Shown: piece by piece, positions 15,276 to 24,888 of the stretch
Position numbering within the stretch: position 1 is the stretch's first letter
How the letters are laid out: each line of letters starts with the position of its first letter
From: an uncultured Collinsella sp.
Lineage (GTDB): Bacteria > Actinomycetota > Coriobacteriia > Coriobacteriales > Coriobacteriaceae
Length of the DNA: 64,000 nucleotides
Direction of reading: 5' to 3'
Assembly: GCA_900544235.1 (NCBI GenBank)
Contig: UQUL01000001.1
Span: 1-64,000, forward strand
Notes under the pieces: model-generated
Told to the model about the DNA's origin: nothing
Databases searched by the model: none
What the model saw: the letters and a program-made list of their open reading frames with translations, nothing else
Position numbers and translations under genes: made by a program

Positions 15276-17075
15276 ATGCAGCCCAAGCATTCTGCTATTG
15301 TCGCGGGCCTGACGCTGGCGCTTTCGTTTGGCGCCATTTCCGCGCCGGCACCCGCCGCTGCCGAGGAGCCCACGCCGGGCGTTGCCTCGGATGCCACCGA
15401 TATCGATAAGGGTCTCTACACCCAGCAGTCCTTCTCGGGCGTGCTGAGGTCGGTCCAGGGCGTTTCGTTTGTCAACGTGACTCCCGAGATGAAGTACTTT
15501 ACCAAGTACGAGAGCCATGGCAACTACAACCAGGGCTTTTCGTACGGTGACGGCTATAACGCGCTGGGTTATTACCAGTTCGACCGTCGTTGGTCGCTCA
15601 TTCCGTTTATGAAGCAGGTCTACAACTACAACCCCGAAAAATACAGCATGCTCAAGGATGCGATTGATCGCGGCAGCGAGATTTCCAACGCGAACAATCC
15701 CATGTCCGAGAACGGTCAGCTCACCGAGCTGGGCCGTATCGCGCAGGAGGCTTTCCAGGGTGCTTACAACACCGATCCTGTTGAGTTCTCAGCACTTCAA
15801 GATGCCTATGCGTACAACTCGTACTATGCGGTGACCGAGGCGTGGCTCAAGAGCGGCCTGGGTATTGATATTTCGGGCCGCGCCGACTGCGTCAAGGGCA
15901 TGGTGTGGAGCATTACCAACATGTGCGGCACCGGTGGTTGCAGGGACTTTTTCCGCTGGGCGAATCTTTCCAACGATATGTCCGATCGCGAGTTTGTGAC
16001 GGCGCTTTCCAACAGCGTGGTTAACAACGTGGCGACCAAGTATTCGAACCAGCCCCAGTATCATGAAGGCTGGAAGAACCGCTACCGCAACGAGCTAAAG
16101 GACTGCTTGGTTTATATCGCTGAGGACGAGGCTGCCGCCGCGACGCCCGTGCAGCCCGAGCCCACACCGGCACCCTCGCCGACACCTGATTCGAATGACG
16201 ACTCGAGTGACGATGCCAACGATGACAGGATGGATGCGCCCTCGACCGATGCTGACGGTAATGGCTCTGCTGTTGGCACTACCAACGACGGCTCTACCTC
16301 GAACGGCTCCGATTCGAACGGCTCTGCTGCGGGCGATTCGCCTTCAAGCTCTGCCGGCAATACGGACAGCGACGCTTCTGGTTCGACCGGCGCTGACACC
16401 TCTAACTCATCTACCGGCTCGAGCGATTCGTCCGTTGACACCGGCTCTAACAACGGCTCCGGCTCTGACGCAACCCCTGATTCCGATGCTTCCAAGGACG
16501 ACTCGAATAAAGCGCCGGACGCTCCCGTTGCTTCGCCGGACAAGAAGCCTTCTTTCTCCGAGCAGCTTGGTTCTACGCTGGGTTCTTCGCTGATGGCTGG
16601 CGTCAATAACGGCTCGGCCCAGAACAAGGACAACTCTGATCAGGCTTCCACGGAAAAGACCGAAGCCGCAAAGGGCGACTCCAAGGACAAGGCTTCCGAG
16701 AAGACCGAATCCGATAAGGGTTCTAGCTCTGAGGAGAAGGACGACAAATCCGCTCAGAAGAAGGACAAGAGCAAAACCGAGGGCGAAAAGAAAAAGACCG
16801 AGGACGAAAAGAAACAGTCCGAAGACGACGACAAGAGCGGTGCTGACAACCAGAATCAGGAGCAAAATGACTCCAAAACGGTGACCACCACGACCACGAC
16901 GACTACAGCTACCAAGTCCTCGGGCGGCAACATGCCCAAGACGGGCGATCTGATTGTGATGGCGAGCCTTGCCAGCGCGAGCTTGGCCACACTGGGCGCT
17001 ACGTCTATCGTAAGTGGTAAGCATAAGCTCGATCAGCAGAAGAAGGCTTCTGGGGAGGACGGCTCGGAGGAGTAG
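15276..17075 (+). CDS. Wall-anchored secreted protein, lysozyme-like N-terminal domain, MPKTG sorting signal
   Basis: 599 aa. A signal peptide (residues 1-29, AxA-type end APAAAEE) is followed by a domain (about 35-285) whose start FTKYESHGNYNQGFSYGDGY and ALGYYQFDRRW resemble lysozyme-like transglycosylases, with the Glu in YES as the likely acid. About 260 residues of low-complexity Ser/Asp/Gly then Lys/Glu sequence follow, ending in a threonine run, which suits a wall-spanning stalk. The C-terminus has MPKTGD (about 553), a hydrophobic helix, and a long charged tail rather than the usual short one. GGAGGATCTT precedes the ATG. Sortase anchoring is secure; enzyme activity is inferred. Confidence 0.75.
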   Translation: MQPKHSAIVAGLTLALSFGAISAPAPAAAEEPTPGVASDATDIDKGLYTQQSFSGVLRSVQGVSFVNVTPEMKYFTKYESHGNYNQGFSYGDGYNALGYYQFDRRWSLIPFMKQVYNYNPEKYSMLKDAIDRGSEISNANNPMSENGQLTELGRIAQEAFQGAYNTDPVEFSALQDAYAYNSYYAVTEAWLKSGLGIDISGRADCVKGMVWSITNMCGTGGCRDFFRWANLSNDMSDREFVTALSNSVVNNVATKYSNQPQYHEGWKNRYRNELKDCLVYIAEDEAAAATPVQPEPTPAPSPTPDSNDDSSDDANDDRMDAPSTDADGNGSAVGTTNDGSTSNGSDSNGSAAGDSPSSSAGNTDSDASGSTGADTSNSSTGSSDSSVDTGSNNGSGSDATPDSDASKDDSNKAPDAPVASPDKKPSFSEQLGSTLGSSLMAGVNNGSAQNKDNSDQASTEKTEAAKGDSKDKASEKTESDKGSSSEEKDDKSAQKKDKSKTEGEKKKTEDEKKQSEDDDKSGADNQNQEQNDSKTVTTTTTTTTATKSSGGNMPKTGDLIVMASLASASLATLGATSIVSGKHKLDQQKKASGEDGSEE

Positions 17076-17107
17076 CCTCTCGGTTGCCAGATAACTAAAG
17101 AATCGGG

Positions 17108-17142
17108 ACGGGGTCCGGTGCGAATGCGTCGGGCCCCGTTTT
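17108..17142 (+). terminator. Terminator of the wall-anchored protein gene
   Basis: Stem ACGGGGTCCG / CGGGCCCCGT with a 12-nt loop and TTTT, 33 bp behind the stop codon. Confidence 0.88.
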
Positions 17143-17277
17143 GTTGTGCAACGATTGGTTGTGCCCCCTCACGCCTCTTGTTGCTACCGTTGCCCGATAT
17201 GTTTGCGCGGTGACATCGGTACATGCGATGCGGTCATTACAATTGGCGTCGTGCTGCGATTTAGGGGGAACGTTTTG

Positions 17278-19074
17278 GTGTCTGAACAGGCAAATAATGG
17301 TTGTGCTGCCGGCTTTGACGTGCGTTTGATTGGCTGTGTCGACGATGCAGTTTTGCCCATTGGCATGCACGACTATGCGGAGGCTCTTGGTTGCTGCACG
17401 CTGGTCGACAAGACCATGTTTATTGCCGATGCGTTGGACTGCGACGCGTCCGTTGTGGTGTGCTGTCGACCCGAGGGTTTTGGCAAGAGCATGAACTTGT
17501 CGATGCTCAGGGCTTTTCTGGAGCGTCCTGCGGTCGGTCGCGCCGGTCGGAGCTCGTTTGCCGATGCTCAGATTTGGGATGCAGACGGCGGGCGTTATCG
17601 GGATGAGTATGCTTGCTATCCGGTGATATCGCTGGACTTTTCTGGCGCTACGAGGCGTGGCCCCGCTGTTGCCGGCGTCGTGCGCGATGTCCTTTCGGGC
17701 GAGTGCGCTCGCTTGTTGGCGCTCTTGGGGGCTCCGGATTTAGCTCGAGATAAGGTGCGTCACATCGAACGCGTCGCGCGCGGCGTGGCGAGCGCGGACG
17801 AGGTTGACTCGGTGCTCGGTGTGCTCATAGAGCTGCTGGAGATGGCCTGCGATGAGCAGGTTGTATTGCTCGTTGATGGGTACGACGCGGCGTGGTTGGG
17901 CCGTGCGAGCGCGAGGGGCGCTTCCGGCGCCGATTCGGCGGATCTATTTGATCGCGTGCTTTTCGAGGCCATTGCCACTGCGGGCGATTCGTTGCGGCTG
18001 ACGTGTCTGATGGGGGAGTGTCCCCGTCCTGCTGAAGTGGCGCTTTCTTTGCATGGCTGCTCGTATTGTCTGACGACGCCGCTTTCGACCTGGTGTGACC
18101 GTTGGTTCGGCTTTTCGGATGCCGAGGTCCAGGCTCTGTTGAATCATGCTGGGCGCGAGGAATACCTTGATGATGCGCGTGAATGGCTCGAGGGGTATCG
18201 GTTTGGCAGGGCCTATTGCTCGAGTCCAGAGCGTGTGATCGGTTTTCTGGACCGAGGCTGCACGGCGCCTGTGCGTGCCGATCTGTATGGATATGCCGAT
18301 TGCCTGAGTAGGGTAGTTGCCGGGTGGAATCTCGACCGCCTTTCGGTCTTCTTTGATTTGCTCGAGGCCCATGGGTGCGCTGAGGTCCCGCTTTGTTTGG
18401 GCACTGCAGAGCCAGATGTCTCGCCTGACGATGGCATGTGGACAGCGCTATATCTGTCCGGTTTTCTTACGACGGATATGACTGAGGAGCCAGAGCATGG
18501 CGATCGCCTCCGTGCTTTGCGATTGCCCAATAACGAGCTTCGACAGGCCTTGCGTCTAGTGATTGTTGAGTGGTTTGAGTGCGCTGCCGAAGACATTCGA
18601 GACGTCGATGCGTTTCGCGACGGGCTGTGCCGTGGGGATGAGGATGCGGTGAGGCGGGCGCTAAGCCGCATCCTGGGTGATGCGGGAATCGGTGAGACCG
18701 ACCTAGATACGCCGCTGCCATATCATCTGCTCTTGCAGGGGCTCTGCTTTGGCTTGCCGGGCTATGCCAATCCTGCCTCGAGGCGAAAGTGTGGCGCGGG
18801 TCGCTGGGACATCCAGGTTTTCCCTACGGGTGCTGTGTTCGACGTAGCAGACACGATTGGCATGCTGGACGAGCGCCCGCTGATAACGATTAACTTGATG
18901 TATGACCCCGATGTGGATGCGTTGGGCCTGGAATTGCTGGCCGTGCAGTCGCTACTCGACATAGAGCGCGGCGGCATCGACGAAATCCGTGTACCGCGCC
19001 CCGGCGTGGGTCGCATGCGCTGGGGGTTCGGTTTTGATGGGCAGCATGTGGCTACGGTGTGCCAGCTGCTTTAA
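17278..19074 (+). CDS. AAA-ATPase-like protein (PF09820-type) with degraded motifs
   Basis: 598 aa from the GTG at 17278, chosen because TTAGGGGGAA lies just before it; the open frame continues upstream without a ribosome site. The N-terminal half has the order seen in AAA-ATPase-like/DUF1703 proteins: YCTLVDKT-like start (here CCTLVDKTMFIADAL), phosphate loop CCRPEGFGKSMNLSML, and Walker B VLLVDGYDAAW. Usual members read RPRRFGKT and LIDEYD, so a key acidic residue (Glu to Gly) and the Arg-Arg pair are changed. The C-terminal third, where relatives carry a PD-(D/E)XK nuclease, lacks a clear catalytic pattern. It may have lost activity. These genes are numerous in gut anaerobes and have no settled role. 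Confidence 0.7.
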   Translation: MSEQANNGCAAGFDVRLIGCVDDAVLPIGMHDYAEALGCCTLVDKTMFIADALDCDASVVVCCRPEGFGKSMNLSMLRAFLERPAVGRAGRSSFADAQIWDADGGRYRDEYACYPVISLDFSGATRRGPAVAGVVRDVLSGECARLLALLGAPDLARDKVRHIERVARGVASADEVDSVLGVLIELLEMACDEQVVLLVDGYDAAWLGRASARGASGADSADLFDRVLFEAIATAGDSLRLTCLMGECPRPAEVALSLHGCSYCLTTPLSTWCDRWFGFSDAEVQALLNHAGREEYLDDAREWLEGYRFGRAYCSSPERVIGFLDRGCTAPVRADLYGYADCLSRVVAGWNLDRLSVFFDLLEAHGCAEVPLCLGTAEPDVSPDDGMWTALYLSGFLTTDMTEEPEHGDRLRALRLPNNELRQALRLVIVEWFECAAEDIRDVDAFRDGLCRGDEDAVRRALSRILGDAGIGETDLDTPLPYHLLLQGLCFGLPGYANPASRRKCGAGRWDIQVFPTGAVFDVADTIGMLDERPLITINLMYDPDVDALGLELLAVQSLLDIERGGIDEIRVPRPGVGRMRWGFGFDGQHVATVCQLL

Positions 19075-19098
19075 GCGCCGAGGTGTTTCCGGCTTCCG

Positions 19099-20118
19099 TT
19101 ACTCCGCGTCCTTCAGGGGCGGCATGGGCTTCCAGTTGGGATCCTTGACGATCTTGCGGGCGTCCTTCATGCCTCGGCGCAGCGCCGGAATACCGGTCTT
19201 AAAGCACTTATCGACCGCAGCCAGGCGAATGAACTCCTTGCAGAAGGTCGCGACGTTGCCCAGACGGAACAGCACGGGGTGATAGTCGCCGTAAATCTGC
19301 ATGTAGCGGGCCAGATAACCGCGGTTGCGCATGATGTAGTAACGGTTGGTGTCGCTCGTAGAGTTGAGCTGGCGCTTGCCGGCGATATCCCAGTTAGAGA
19401 CGGCGCGGGCGCGCTTGAGCACCACGTCGGCGACCACGGCGGCGGGGAAGTGTTGGCTGGCTACGTAGCCGTAGCAGGCATCGTCGCCGTAGATAAAGAA
19501 GCGCGCATCGGGCAGGCCGATCTTGTCGACTACGCGGCGTGAGAACATGCCGCCCTCAAAGCACAGCTGGTTCATGGCGCGGTAGCCCTCGGGGCCCAAG
19601 TCCCACTTGGCGACAGGGTTGGGGATGCCGAGCGAGAGGATGAGCTGGTACTGCCAAAAGAAGGCGCCGCCGTCAAAGTCCAGGCGCGAACCCTGGATGA
19701 CATCGTAGCGGTCGGTCCACTTGGCAAGACGCTCGATACCTTCGGGGATGACGAGCACGTCGTCGTCCATGACCCAGAACCACTGGGCGCCCAGGTCGTA
19801 GGCGCATTTGGTGCCGGCGGAGAAGCCACCCGCACCGCCGCCGTTTTCGAGCTGCGGGGCGTAGATGACACGGTCGGTGTTACCCTGTGAATCGGGCTGA
19901 TCGGTGTCGATGCCCCATAGGTTGGCCAGGCGCTCGTTGAATGCGGTGCACATGGCCTCGGTCTCGCGCGAATTCTCGTTATCGACAATCACGATGCGCC
20001 AGGGCGTTGCCGTGAGCTCGGTCATGGAGTCGAACAAGTTGGCCAGGAGTTCCTGACGCTTGTACGTAACGACGACGATGGCGAGCTTATCGATGGGAGC
20101 GGGAAGGGTTGAAGGCAT
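19099..20118 (-). CDS. GT2 glycosyltransferase, galactofuranosyl/rhamnosyl transferase-like
   Basis: 339 aa from the ATG at 20118. The N-terminal nucleotide fold starts LAIVVVTYKRQELLANL. ENGGGAGGFSAG and WFWVMDDDVLV (the DxD metal site) follow, a pattern typical of the GlfT2-like and WbbL-like GT2 branch. It would transfer a sugar from a nucleotide donor to a surface polymer at the inner membrane face. GAAAGGATAT lies 14 bp upstream, slightly far for a ribosome site, so the start is less certain. It is convergent to the ATPase-like gene and opens the polysaccharide region. The donor cannot be read from sequence. Confidence 0.8.
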   Translation of the reverse strand: MPSTLPAPIDKLAIVVVTYKRQELLANLFDSMTELTATPWRIVIVDNENSRETEAMCTAFNERLANLWGIDTDQPDSQGNTDRVIYAPQLENGGGAGGFSAGTKCAYDLGAQWFWVMDDDVLVIPEGIERLAKWTDRYDVIQGSRLDFDGGAFFWQYQLILSLGIPNPVAKWDLGPEGYRAMNQLCFEGGMFSRRVVDKIGLPDARFFIYGDDACYGYVASQHFPAAVVADVVLKRARAVSNWDIAGKRQLNSTSDTNRYYIMRNRGYLARYMQIYGDYHPVLFRLGNVATFCKEFIRLAAVDKCFKTGIPALRRGMKDARKIVKDPNWKPMPPLKDAE

Positions 20119-20289
20119 GGGGCAATATATCCTTTCACGCGCGGCGCGCATGCGCTGCACGGAAGCTATCGAATACGTCCTTGGGACGGCATCTATTGTA
20201 AAGGGTCGGCGCACCTTGGCGGCAAGCTTTGAATAAAACGCAGGAACCTGCCACGGCTGTAGCGGCTTTAGCGTCTTACGGCAGCGTGT

Positions 20290-21420
20290 CTATTGTCGCT
20301 TGAGCTTGCGAGCGATAAGGCTTCTAGCTGCGTCGATGATGAGGAGCGCTAAGGCAAAGACGATGCTAATGACGGTACCCGTGACGATGCATATAGCTGC
20401 CGGGCTGTTTTGGCTGACCAGTATGTTTGCGAGCAACGTATTTAAGACAGGACGCCACAGGCTACTGGTGAGCGACTGCATCACATAGAAACCGAGCGTG
20501 GCGGTCGATAAGGTGACGATGGCACCTGCAGTCCGCGAATTGCCTGAGGCACTGCGTTGGGTAGCCGCAAAGAGCAGGGAGGCGGCAGCGAGGGCAAACG
20601 AGATCAGCGAGGTCGATTTGTAGGAGAGGATTGTCATCGCCGTGAGGTTGTCGGTGAAGGAGAGTGCTCCTTCCAGGATGATGGTGAGCACCAAAACCGT
20701 TACGAGCGAGCGTATGCCCAAGGCGCCCGCCCTGTCCGAATTCATGACATCGGTAACGTCGCGGAGCAGCCCGCCGATCAAAAACGCGACTACGTACGTG
20801 GTAGCACTCATGAGCTTCTGGAGCCAAGAAAACTCGCCGGCGCTTGTCGCACTCATGGCGGCTAAATACCCGTTAACAACAAATGCGAGGATGCCAACGG
20901 CGATGACCGTCGTCGTGTAGTTCTTCTGGGAGAGTCGGCTCTTGGCCAGTCCAAACCATGGCGCCATGAAGACCGTGGCGGCATAGACCCAGATAAACTC
21001 AAGGCCCAATGCGTACCAGTAGTGCGTATTGAGGGTAACATCGGGAATGGGGGAGACGACCGTGGACCACGCCAGCGCCACGAGGCAATAAAACGCGGTG
21101 GGCATAACAACCTTGCCCAGGCGCTGCGCCATTCGCTGCATTTGTGACTTCCACGTTGCTCCACCGTCCCAAGCACGCGCGGCCGAAGCGATGAGAAAAT
21201 AGCCTGAGATCATAAAGAAGACCTCGTTGGCCCAGCAGCCCAGCAGGTTGATAAAGCCGAGCGCGCCGGAGTAGGGGAACATCGCAAGTGGGGCATATTC
21301 CACGGCGCCGACGCAGACGGCTTGGAAGGTCCACTGAAAGGTGTGGAACACCGCGATGCCGGCGACCGCGACCAAACGCAGCGCTTCGATGGGTATGTTG
21401 CGTGCGGCTTTGGGCTGCAT
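20290..21420 (-). CDS. Acyltransferase 3 family membrane protein
   Basis: 376 aa with about ten membrane helices. The start NIPIEALRLVAVAGIAVFHTF contains the His of the active-site region, and VFFMISGYFLIASA is the second family mark. These enzymes O-acylate sugars of surface polymers, commonly with acetyl groups. ATG at 21420 follows AAAGGACGTC. It lies next to, and divergent from, a row of GT2 genes and probably decorates the same glycan. Confidence 0.85.
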   Translation of the reverse strand: MQPKAARNIPIEALRLVAVAGIAVFHTFQWTFQAVCVGAVEYAPLAMFPYSGALGFINLLGCWANEVFFMISGYFLIASAARAWDGGATWKSQMQRMAQRLGKVVMPTAFYCLVALAWSTVVSPIPDVTLNTHYWYALGLEFIWVYAATVFMAPWFGLAKSRLSQKNYTTTVIAVGILAFVVNGYLAAMSATSAGEFSWLQKLMSATTYVVAFLIGGLLRDVTDVMNSDRAGALGIRSLVTVLVLTIILEGALSFTDNLTAMTILSYKSTSLISFALAAASLLFAATQRSASGNSRTAGAIVTLSTATLGFYVMQSLTSSLWRPVLNTLLANILVSQNSPAAICIVTGTVISIVFALALLIIDAARSLIARKLKRQ

Positions 21421-21532
21421 GACGTCCTTTCTTATCGGTTTGCCTCTGCGAGCTCCATAGATTATATAAACGCCCGCTGGCGCGCTGACCCTTTGATACC
21501 ATGAAACGACAGGTATTTCCTAAGGAGCACAT

Positions 21533-22636
21533 TTGTCTACTAACGCCTCTGGCAGCCCTGTTCTGTCACTGCTTATTCCCATTTACAATGTTCAGCGCTA
21601 CCTGCGCGAGTGTCTCGATTCCGCCCTGGCGCAGACGCTCAAGGATATTGAGATCATCTGCATTAACGACGGGTCGACCGACAGCTCGCCGGCGATAATC
21701 CGCGAGTATATGGAGCGCGATGGGCGCGTCAAGATGATCGACAAGGCCAACAGCGGCTACGGCGACTCGATGAACCACGGCCTGGAGATGGCGCGTGGCA
21801 AGTACGTTGGCATCTTGGAGTCCGATGACTTTATGGCGCCCGACGCACTCGAAAAGCTTGTCTCGGCCGCCGATAGCAATAATGCCGACTTTGCGAAGGC
21901 GAACTTTGATTTTTACTGGTCTAAGCCCGAGGAGCGCCGCTCGCTGCACGAGATGTTTAGACCTCAGGATTGCGGCAAGCCAGTGCACCCGAGCGATACG
22001 ACGCAGTTCTTTAAGCAAAAGCCGTCGATTTGGTCGGCCGTGTACCGTCGCGATTTCCTTGAGCGCAACGGCATTACGTTCCTGCCGACTCCGGGGGCAT
22101 CCTTTCAGGACACGTCATTCGCCTTTAAGGTGATCGCGTGCGCCGAAAAGGCTGTTTACCTGCATGATGCCGTGTTGTCGTATCGCCAGGACAACGAGAA
22201 TTCTTCGGTCAATTCTTCGGCTAAGGTCTTTTGCGTCAATACCGAGTATGCCGAGATTGAGCGTTGGATTCGAGAGGATTATGCCCGCGGCCACGCAAGC
22301 GGCGATGTCGCGCGCATGCTCAAGTTCAACCAGCTCATTAAGTACGATTCGTACATGTGGAACTACGTGCGCCTGGCGCCCAAGTTCTATAAGGAGTTCC
22401 TGGTTCAGATGGCCAAGGAGTTCCAAGCGGCCTTGGACGCCGGGGACTTTTCGCTTGATGACCTCAAGCCGTGGAAGCGCGCAAATCTCGCTGCCATCCT
22501 CAAAGATCCTGAGGGTTGGGTTGACGAGCATCCGAGTTTTGCGACGGATGGTGCCTTGGGGCGTGCTAAGTATTACGCCTCGGTTGGAGGCCCAGGCGTG
22601 GTTGCTGCCTTCCTCATCGAATCGCTGAGGGGGTAG
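21533..22636 (+). CDS. GT2 glycosyltransferase (TTG start)
   Basis: 367 aa. Initiation at TTG 21533 is supported by TAAGGAG eight bases before and by the lack of an in-frame ATG ahead of the conserved domain. GT-A fold: SLLIPIYNVQRYLRECLDS, INDGSTDSSP, and the acidic metal site ILESDDFM. The C-terminal 170 residues are helical and specific to this subgroup. It is a close paralogue of the product of 23758-24876; long stretches of the first 110 residues are nearly identical. First of five GT genes on this strand with gaps of at most 121 bp. Confidence 0.85.
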   Translation: MSTNASGSPVLSLLIPIYNVQRYLRECLDSALAQTLKDIEIICINDGSTDSSPAIIREYMERDGRVKMIDKANSGYGDSMNHGLEMARGKYVGILESDDFMAPDALEKLVSAADSNNADFAKANFDFYWSKPEERRSLHEMFRPQDCGKPVHPSDTTQFFKQKPSIWSAVYRRDFLERNGITFLPTPGASFQDTSFAFKVIACAEKAVYLHDAVLSYRQDNENSSVNSSAKVFCVNTEYAEIERWIREDYARGHASGDVARMLKFNQLIKYDSYMWNYVRLAPKFYKEFLVQMAKEFQAALDAGDFSLDDLKPWKRANLAAILKDPEGWVDEHPSFATDGALGRAKYYASVGGPGVVAAFLIESLRG

Positions 22637-22642
22637 GTCGAC

Positions 22643-23683
22643 ATGGGAGAGGCCTCGTGTCCTAAAGCTACCATTGTCGTCCCCGTTTACAACTCTGCGC
22701 GCTCGATTCAGCGATGCCTCGATTCGCTGTTGGCCCAGTCCGAGCGCTCGATTCAGGTTGTCTGCGTCAACGACGGTTCGACCGATGATTCGTTGAACGT
22801 GTTGCGCCAGATCGCGCAGGCCGACGATCGCGTACTGGTGATTGACCAGGAAAACGCGGGCGTTTCGTGCGCTCGAAATGCCGGTATCGATGCCGCCGAG
22901 GGCGAGACCGTCTTTTTTGTGGACGCCGACGATTACATCGATGCCCGGACGATCGAGCGCGTGCTGCATACCATGGAGTCTGCAGATGCCGAGGCTGCCG
23001 TTTTTGGCGGCGTCTGTGAACCTGCCGATGCTGCCCCCAAACGCGTCCAGCAACTCATGAGTTCCAAAGCTGGTATCTTCGACGCCCGTGATCCCCAATT
23101 GCTGTTCCATTCGAATGCGCAGCCCTATGCCTGCCGTGCGGCTTTTTCGCGCGAGCTGCTCAATCGCGAAAGCATTCGCTTCGCCCCCGGCTTGGCTTTG
23201 GGTGAGGACGTCGTCTTCCAATTTGCGGCTTATGCGCTTGCCCACAAGACCGTCGTCATGCCGGACAAGTTCTACCACTACGTGATGGAGAGCGAATCGG
23301 CGACGCACGAGTTCAACAGTGCCGAGGCTCGCGCCAAAAAGCTTGACGCCCACATGAGGATGCTCGAGGAGGTCTTGGAGGACTGGGCGGCCTACGGTCT
23401 TTTGGACCTGTGTCCCGGCGAGCTGATCACCTGGTTCTTGGACCTTATCGTGTTTGATTTGGCGCGCTTGGATTCCGATGACTTCCATCGCGTGGCGGCT
23501 CGCGTCAACATGGACCTCACGACGTTTTTGGGAACGGAGTGGGCGGATATGCCTGCTAAGGTCGCCGTTCGCCGTGTTGCCCACAAGCTCGTTGCAGCGA
23601 CCTCGGGCGTTTCGATGGCAGATGCCACGCTGTTCTATCTTTCGACTCGCGGTCTCAAAGCCTGCCTGGAGCGCTTTATCTAA
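22643..23683 (+). CDS. GT2 glycosyltransferase
   Basis: 346 aa. The fold starts TIVVPVYNSARSIQRCLDS, with NDGSTDDS and the metal site FFVDADDYID, then LGEDVVFQFAAYA, the usual acceptor-side ED motif. It starts six bases after the previous gene and is cotranscribed. Family is clear; donor and acceptor are unknown. Confidence 0.85.
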   Translation: MGEASCPKATIVVPVYNSARSIQRCLDSLLAQSERSIQVVCVNDGSTDDSLNVLRQIAQADDRVLVIDQENAGVSCARNAGIDAAEGETVFFVDADDYIDARTIERVLHTMESADAEAAVFGGVCEPADAAPKRVQQLMSSKAGIFDARDPQLLFHSNAQPYACRAAFSRELLNRESIRFAPGLALGEDVVFQFAAYALAHKTVVMPDKFYHYVMESESATHEFNSAEARAKKLDAHMRMLEEVLEDWAAYGLLDLCPGELITWFLDLIVFDLARLDSDDFHRVAARVNMDLTTFLGTEWADMPAKVAVRRVAHKLVAATSGVSMADATLFYLSTRGLKACLERFI

Positions 23684-23757
23684 TTCCAAGCGCTGCAGCC
23701 CGCCGCAACTCGGCTGCTAAAATAACCCTGTTACACGCTATTCAACAGGAGGTTCTC

Positions 23758-24876
23758 TTGCAGAACTCTGATACCCCTAAAGTTTCGCTGCTTGTTCCCA
23801 TCTGCAATGTTGAGCGCTACCTGCGCGAGTGCCTCGATTCCGCCGTGGCGCAGACGCTCAAGGACATCGAGATCATCTGTATCAACGACGGCTCCACCGA
23901 TAGCTCGCCGGATATCATCCACGAGTACATGGAGCGCGACTCCCGTGTAAAGATGATCGATAAAGCCAACAGCGGCTACGGCGACTCGATGAACCGCGGC
24001 CTGGAGATGGCGCGCGGTGAGTACGTGGGCATCCTTGAATCCGATGACTTTATGTTTGAGGATTCACTCCAAAAGCTGGTCGCCAAGGCCGATGCCGAGC
24101 ATGCCGATGTGGTGAAGGGCGACTTTTACCTGTATTGGTCTACGCCCAGCGAGCGCCGTGAGCTGTTTAGGATTATCGACGAGTATATGACGGGCGCCGC
24201 GTATCGCCCCGTCGATCGCCCGGGCATCTTCTATCGCAAACCTTCCATTTGGTCGGCTATCTATCGGCGCGAGTTCCTCAACGACAATCAGATTCGGTTC
24301 CTTCCCACGCCGGGCGCCTCGTATCAGGACGCAGGCTTTAACTTTAAGGTTTGGGCTTGCGCCGAGCGTGCCGCGTTTATTGCTGACCCAATTTTGTGCT
24401 ATCGCCAGGATAACGAGAAGAGCTCTGTTAATTCGCCCAACAAGGTGTTTTGCGTGTGCGATGAATATGCCGAGATGCAACGTTTTTTGGACGAGCGCCC
24501 CGAGCTCAAGGCTCAGCTTCAGGGCATTTTAATGCGCATGAAGGTCGATACGTACCGTTGGAATGATGAGCGCCTGGTCGATGAGCTGCGCGAGCAGTTT
24601 TGGGAGAAGGCTTCACCCGAGCTGAAGGCCGATTGGGATGCCGGTCGCTTTGACCTGTCGCTGTTTGATCCGCGTGGCGAGACCGACTTGCGCCTGATGG
24701 TCAAGTCGCCCCGTGCTTATATCGATTCGCGCTTTGACTTTAAGAAGCCGGGCAAGCTCAATACGTTTAAGCATTACTTTAAGATTGGCGGCCTACCGCT
24801 GGTCTGGCGCGTGCTGATGTATCAGCGCACCTACGGCGACAACCCGCACCCTGACGACGTTCCGGCAGCACAGTAG
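23758..24876 (+). CDS. GT2 glycosyltransferase (TTG start), paralogue of 21533-22636
   Basis: 372 aa starting at TTG 23758 behind a perfect AGGAGG. SLLVPICNVERYLRECLDS, INDGSTDSSPDI and ILESDDFM repeat the first GT2 almost word for word, then the two diverge in the C-terminal half (acceptor side). This looks like duplication followed by a change of acceptor, as expected for enzymes adding successive similar sugars. The 74-bp gap before it could hold a minor promoter. Confidence 0.85.
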   Translation: MQNSDTPKVSLLVPICNVERYLRECLDSAVAQTLKDIEIICINDGSTDSSPDIIHEYMERDSRVKMIDKANSGYGDSMNRGLEMARGEYVGILESDDFMFEDSLQKLVAKADAEHADVVKGDFYLYWSTPSERRELFRIIDEYMTGAAYRPVDRPGIFYRKPSIWSAIYRREFLNDNQIRFLPTPGASYQDAGFNFKVWACAERAAFIADPILCYRQDNEKSSVNSPNKVFCVCDEYAEMQRFLDERPELKAQLQGILMRMKVDTYRWNDERLVDELREQFWEKASPELKADWDAGRFDLSLFDPRGETDLRLMVKSPRAYIDSRFDFKKPGKLNTFKHYFKIGGLPLVWRVLMYQRTYGDNPHPDDVPAAQ

Positions 24877-24888
24877 GAGCGAGTGACT

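Noticed and set aside
23684..23757. Possible promoter or RNA element in the gap between two GT2 genes
   Set aside because: Only a strong AGGAGG is visible; no convincing -35/-10 pair or hairpin was found.
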